A model generated the notes under the pieces. That model was not told the origin of the DNA. It was given only the letters and a program-made list of their open reading frames with translations, and searched no databases. A program made the position numbers and the translations under genes. A DNA stretch of 8,720 nt from Alphaproteobacteria bacterium (lineage in GTDB: Bacteria; Pseudomonadota; Alphaproteobacteria; ATCC43930; CGMCC-115725), in NCBI GenBank assembly GCA_030040495.1, contig JASHTP010000202.1:1-8720 (forward strand). The letters run 5' to 3'. Below are positions 6,090 through 8,720 of this stretch, one piece after another. Position 1 is the stretch's first letter. Every line of letters begins with the position of its first letter.

Positions 6090-6118
6090 TTGCGCGGCGC
6101 CGGCCGCCAGCCTAGAGT
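6090..6118 (+). promoter_or_regulatory. Candidate rightward promoter of the HyuA-type gene
   Basis: TTGCGC (6090-6095) and TAGAGT (6113-6118) are separated by exactly 17 nt. Transcription would start near 6125 and give a leader of about 35 nt. The leader ends in a strong ribosome site, GGAGGG at 6149-6154, 5 nt before the ATG. The -35 is only a partial match; TAGAGT shares four of six bases with TATAAT. Confidence 0.35.
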
Positions 6119-6159
6119 GGCGCCGGAACGCGCTGGCAAGGCGGCATCGGAGGGAGGAG

Positions 6160-8277
6160 ATGGGTTCGTATCTCGTGGGCGTCGACATCGGCGGCACCTT
6201 CACCGATTGCGTCGTCATCGACGAGAACGGCTCGGTCACCACCGCCAAGGCGCCGTCGACGCCCGGCAATTTCGCCCAAGGAATGATCGACGCGATCGCC
6301 GGCGCGGCGGGCAAGCTCGGCCTCGAGCCGGAGCGGCTCTATGGCGAGGTGGCGCTGCTCTCGCACGGCACCACCGTCGGCACCAATGCCGTGGTGCAGA
6401 AGCGCGGCGCGCGCATCGGCCTCATCACCACCAAGGGCCACAACGACGTCATCCACATCATGCGCGGCTCGCGCGGCATCGGCGGGCGCGACGTGCGCCA
6501 GGTGGTGCATTTCCCGGAGAGCCAGAAGCCCGACCCGATCGTTCCCAAGCGGCTGATCGAGGGCGTGTCGGAGCGGGTCGACTGCTTCGGCAAGGTGGTG
6601 GTGCCGCTCAACGAGGCCGAGGCCGAGGCGGCGATCCGGCGCCTCATCGACCGCGGCGTCGAGGCGATCGCCATCTGCTTCCTCTGGTCCTTCCTCCATC
6701 CCGAGCACGAGCATCGGGTGCGCGACATGGCGGCGCGGCTGGCGCCCGGGATCTTCGTCACCTGCTCGGCCGACCTGGTGCCGAAATGGGGCGAGTACGA
6801 GCGCACCACCGCGACGGCGATCAACGCCTATATCGGCCCGCTGACCTCGGGCTATCTGAGCCAGCTCGACCGGCGCCTGACGCAGCTCGGATATCGCCAG
6901 CCGCTGCAGATCACGCAATGCGGCGGCGGCACCATCTCCGTCGACAAGGCGATGGAGGCGCCGCTGCTGACGCTCGATTCCGGACCCGTCTCCGGCGTCA
7001 CCGGCTCGCTCTATCTCGGCAGCCTCATGAACTATCCCAACATCATCACCACCGACATGGGCGGCACCTCCTTCGATGTCGGCATCATCTTCGAAGGCAA
7101 GCCCGCCTATTCCTTCGTCAGCAACGTGAACCAGTACGAGTACTTCATCCCCAAGGTCGACATCCAGGCGATCGGCAGCGGCGGCGGCAGCCTGGTGCGC
7201 ATCGACGAGGCGACCAGGACGATGCGGGTCGGCCCCGAAAGCGCCGGCGCGGTGCCGGGCCCGGTCTGCTACGGCAAGGGCGGCAGCGTGGCGACCGTCA
7301 CCGACGCCGACCTCGTGCTCGGCTACATCAACCCCGACAATTTCGCCGGCGGCAGCATCCGGCTCGACAAGCCCAAGGCCGAGGCGGCGATCCAGGACAT
7401 CGCCTCGCGTCTCGGCCTGTCGCTGATGGACTGCGCCAGCGGCATCGCCCGGATCGCCGAGTTCCAGATGGCCGACATCATCCGCAAGATGACCGTGGGC
7501 AAGGGCTTCGACCCCCGCGACTTCGTGCTCTTCGCCTTCGGCGGCGCCGGCCCCGCCCATGCCGGCATCTTCGCGCGCGAGCTCGGCGTCGCCAAGGTGG
7601 TGATCCCGCAGCGCGAGACCGCGTCCACCTGGTGCGCCTTCGGCGCCGCCTCGGCCGACATCCTGCACATCCACGAGCGGGTCGACATCATGGCCTCGCC
7701 CTTCGAATCGTCCCGCATCAACCGCAACCTCGAGCGGCTCGAAGAGACGGCGCGCCGGCAGATGGCGAAGGACGCGATCGCGCCGGCGCGGCAGCGGCTG
7801 CAATTCTCGGTCGACATGCGCCACAAGGGGCAGATCAACGAGGTCGAGGTCGCGCTCGAGGAGAGCCGCGTCGCGGGATCCTTCCAGGACGGGCTGCGCG
7901 AGGCGTTCCACCGGCGCTACGAGCAGCTCTATGGGCGCGGCTCCTCCTTCCGCGGCGGCCGGCTCGAGATCGTCACTTTCCGCGTCCGCGCCATGGCCGA
8001 GACGCCGCGCCCGCGCCTCGTCGCCGCCGACCTCCTGACGGACGAGATATCCGCCGCGGCGCGGCGGCCGAGCCGGGCGATCTACTGGGCCGACCTGAAG
8101 CGCGCGGTCGAGACGCCGGTCTATGACGGCACCGCGCTGCGGCCGGGCAACGAGGTCGCCGGACCCGGCGTCGTCGAGACCCCCGACACCACGGTGGTGG
8201 TGCCGCCCGGCCAGACGCTCCGCGTCGACCGCTTCGGCAATTTCGAGCTCGAGCTCGGGGAGACGAGGGTTCAATGA
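6160..8277 (+). CDS. HyuA-type hydantoinase A / oxoprolinase / acetone-carboxylase beta-like subunit
   Basis: This 705-residue protein belongs to the ASKHA-fold HyuA family, whose members use ATP to activate a carbonyl substrate and pair with a HyuB subunit. They serve as N-methylhydantoinase, 5-oxoprolinase, or acetone or acetophenone carboxylase. Visible in order: the Hydant_A N-terminal phosphate loop VGVDIGGTFTDC (7-17), HGTTVGTNAVVQKRG (69-83), CGGGTIS (254-260), SGPVSGV, the second nucleotide loop DMGGTSFDVG (299-308), GSGGGSLV, ESAGAVPGPVCYG, VLGYINPDNFAGGS, and FGGAGPAHA (460-468). A C-terminal domain ends with GPGVVETPDTTVVVPPG. The length fits the roughly 680-720 residues usual for separate HyuA subunits. 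LGYINPDNF recalls acetone carboxylase, while the N-terminus is like hydantoinase A, so the substrate is undecided. The start is fixed by GGAGGG 5 nt upstream and the family N-terminus. It overlaps the next gene by 4 bp. Confidence 0.93.
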   Translation: MGSYLVGVDIGGTFTDCVVIDENGSVTTAKAPSTPGNFAQGMIDAIAGAAGKLGLEPERLYGEVALLSHGTTVGTNAVVQKRGARIGLITTKGHNDVIHIMRGSRGIGGRDVRQVVHFPESQKPDPIVPKRLIEGVSERVDCFGKVVVPLNEAEAEAAIRRLIDRGVEAIAICFLWSFLHPEHEHRVRDMAARLAPGIFVTCSADLVPKWGEYERTTATAINAYIGPLTSGYLSQLDRRLTQLGYRQPLQITQCGGGTISVDKAMEAPLLTLDSGPVSGVTGSLYLGSLMNYPNIITTDMGGTSFDVGIIFEGKPAYSFVSNVNQYEYFIPKVDIQAIGSGGGSLVRIDEATRTMRVGPESAGAVPGPVCYGKGGSVATVTDADLVLGYINPDNFAGGSIRLDKPKAEAAIQDIASRLGLSLMDCASGIARIAEFQMADIIRKMTVGKGFDPRDFVLFAFGGAGPAHAGIFARELGVAKVVIPQRETASTWCAFGAASADILHIHERVDIMASPFESSRINRNLERLEETARRQMAKDAIAPARQRLQFSVDMRHKGQINEVEVALEESRVAGSFQDGLREAFHRRYEQLYGRGSSFRGGRLEIVTFRVRAMAETPRPRLVAADLLTDEISAAARRPSRAIYWADLKRAVETPVYDGTALRPGNEVAGPGVVETPDTTVVVPPGQTLRVDRFGNFELELGETRVQ

Positions 8278-8720
8278 GCAAGATCAGCGAGCTCACCGAC
8301 ACCGTCTTCGACGGGGTCGACAACCCCTATGTGCCGCCCAAGGAGCTGCGCATCTCGCCGAAGCTCCGGCTGCACCGCGACGCCAGCGACGATTTCGACC
8401 CCGTGACCTTCGAGGTGATCCGCCACCATCTCTGGAACGTCAACGAGGAGCACGGCGCCACCATCCAGCGCCTCTCGGGCTCGCCGGTGGCGATGTACGC
8501 GCTCGACCTCAACCCCTCGATCCTCACCGAGGACGCCGAGTTCGTCTTCTTCGGCCCCTACATGCAGTACATGTCGGGGGTCACCGACACGCAGGTGAAG
8601 TGGATCCTGGAGAACCGCAGCGACAATCCCGGCATCCGCGGCGGCGACATGTTCCTCGCCAACGATCCCTGGGTCGGCGCCGCGCATCAGCAGGACGTGA
8701 TGCTGATCTGCCCGGTCTTC
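8274..8720 (+). CDS. HyuB-type hydantoinase B / acetone-carboxylase alpha-like subunit (5' part, cut by window edge)
   Basis: The first 149 codons of a gene that continues past the window. It starts ATGA, overlapping the HyuA-type stop, with GAGGG about 4 nt before the ATG, so the two subunits are translationally coupled. After a polar N-terminal lead of about 40 residues comes the HyuB domain: DPVTFEVIRHHLWNVNEEHG, SGSPVAMYALDLNPSILTED and GGDMFLANDPWVGAAHQQDV. The last matches the family's GD-hydrophobic-NDP segment that precedes metal and substrate residues. The long N-terminal lead and the LWNVNEEHG block are unlike short classical HyuB starts and, from memory, closer to carboxylase-type HyuB proteins. 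The catalytic bulk of the protein lies outside the window. A small third (gamma) subunit gene downstream would favour an acetone-carboxylase-like complex. Confidence 0.92.
   Translation, partial: MSKISELTDTVFDGVDNPYVPPKELRISPKLRLHRDASDDFDPVTFEVIRHHLWNVNEEHGATIQRLSGSPVAMYALDLNPSILTEDAEFVFFGPYMQYMSGVTDTQVKWILENRSDNPGIRGGDMFLANDPWVGAAHQQDVMLICPVF

Noticed and set aside
6112..8274. 720-codon open frame on the minus strand opposite the HyuA-type gene
   Set aside because: It is the mirror of a clear HyuA family gene; long antisense frames are routine in G+C-rich DNA. Its composition is Asp/Arg/Ala/His-rich with no recognisable motif.
1..8720. tRNA, rRNA, CRISPR array, insertion sequence or prophage genes
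   Set aside because: I looked for spaced direct repeats, transposase-like proteins with terminal repeats and RNA gene motifs and saw none; the only repeat family found is the hairpin pair at 4670-4795.

Overview
The window looks like a chromosomal stretch of a very G+C-rich alphaproteobacterium. I judge this from strong G/C bias at third codon positions, the protein families present, and a CCCTCTCCGCC/GGCGGAGAGGG-type intergenic palindrome that is common in such genomes. The lineage is an inference from style and homologue memory, not from a marker gene. I see no rRNA, tRNA, CRISPR array, transposase or phage gene.

Layout, left to right. Positions 1-519 hold a poorly resolved left edge: a possible minus-strand gene running off the window (1-120) and a small Pro/Ala/Arg-rich protein with one C-terminal membrane segment (124-519). 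A perfect 9-bp inverted repeat (531-556) separates them from a plus-strand gene cluster. The cluster comprises a hydroxypyruvate isomerase-family TIM barrel (585-1373), a metallo-beta-lactamase-fold lactonase of the N-acyl-homoserine-lactonase type (1428-2192) and an Old Yellow Enzyme of the XenA/YqjM class (2216-3367). A hairpin at the end of the third gene may close the transcript.

A convergent spacer (3368-3514) leads to two minus-strand genes. These are a zinc-dependent medium-chain alcohol dehydrogenase (3515-4600) and a two-domain ferritin-like diiron protein (4804-5877). They are separated by an inverted pair of palindromic repeat elements (4670-4717 and 4750-4795), one of which could act as a terminator for the diiron gene.

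A 282-bp divergent control region (5878-6159) then serves the diiron gene leftward and a HyuA-type ATPase/carboxylase subunit rightward (6160-8277). That gene overlaps by 4 bp the start of a HyuB-type partner (8274 to the right edge, cut off). The divergent region carries plausible sigma70-like promoters for both directions, a 14-bp palindrome on the leftward -35 box, three AGCCTAG copies and a 9-bp GC inverted repeat.

How the genes may work together: the three plus-strand enzymes suit a small catabolic or detoxification operon acting on a hydroxy-acid, a lactone and an activated alkene, but no common substrate is evident. The right half combines a possible oxygen-activating diiron protein, an alcohol dehydrogenase and a HyuA/HyuB pair related to acetone-carboxylase subunits. 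This permits a speculative oxidise-then-carboxylate route. Apart from the family assignments, the pathway ideas are inference; I found no clear evidence for an entirely new system.
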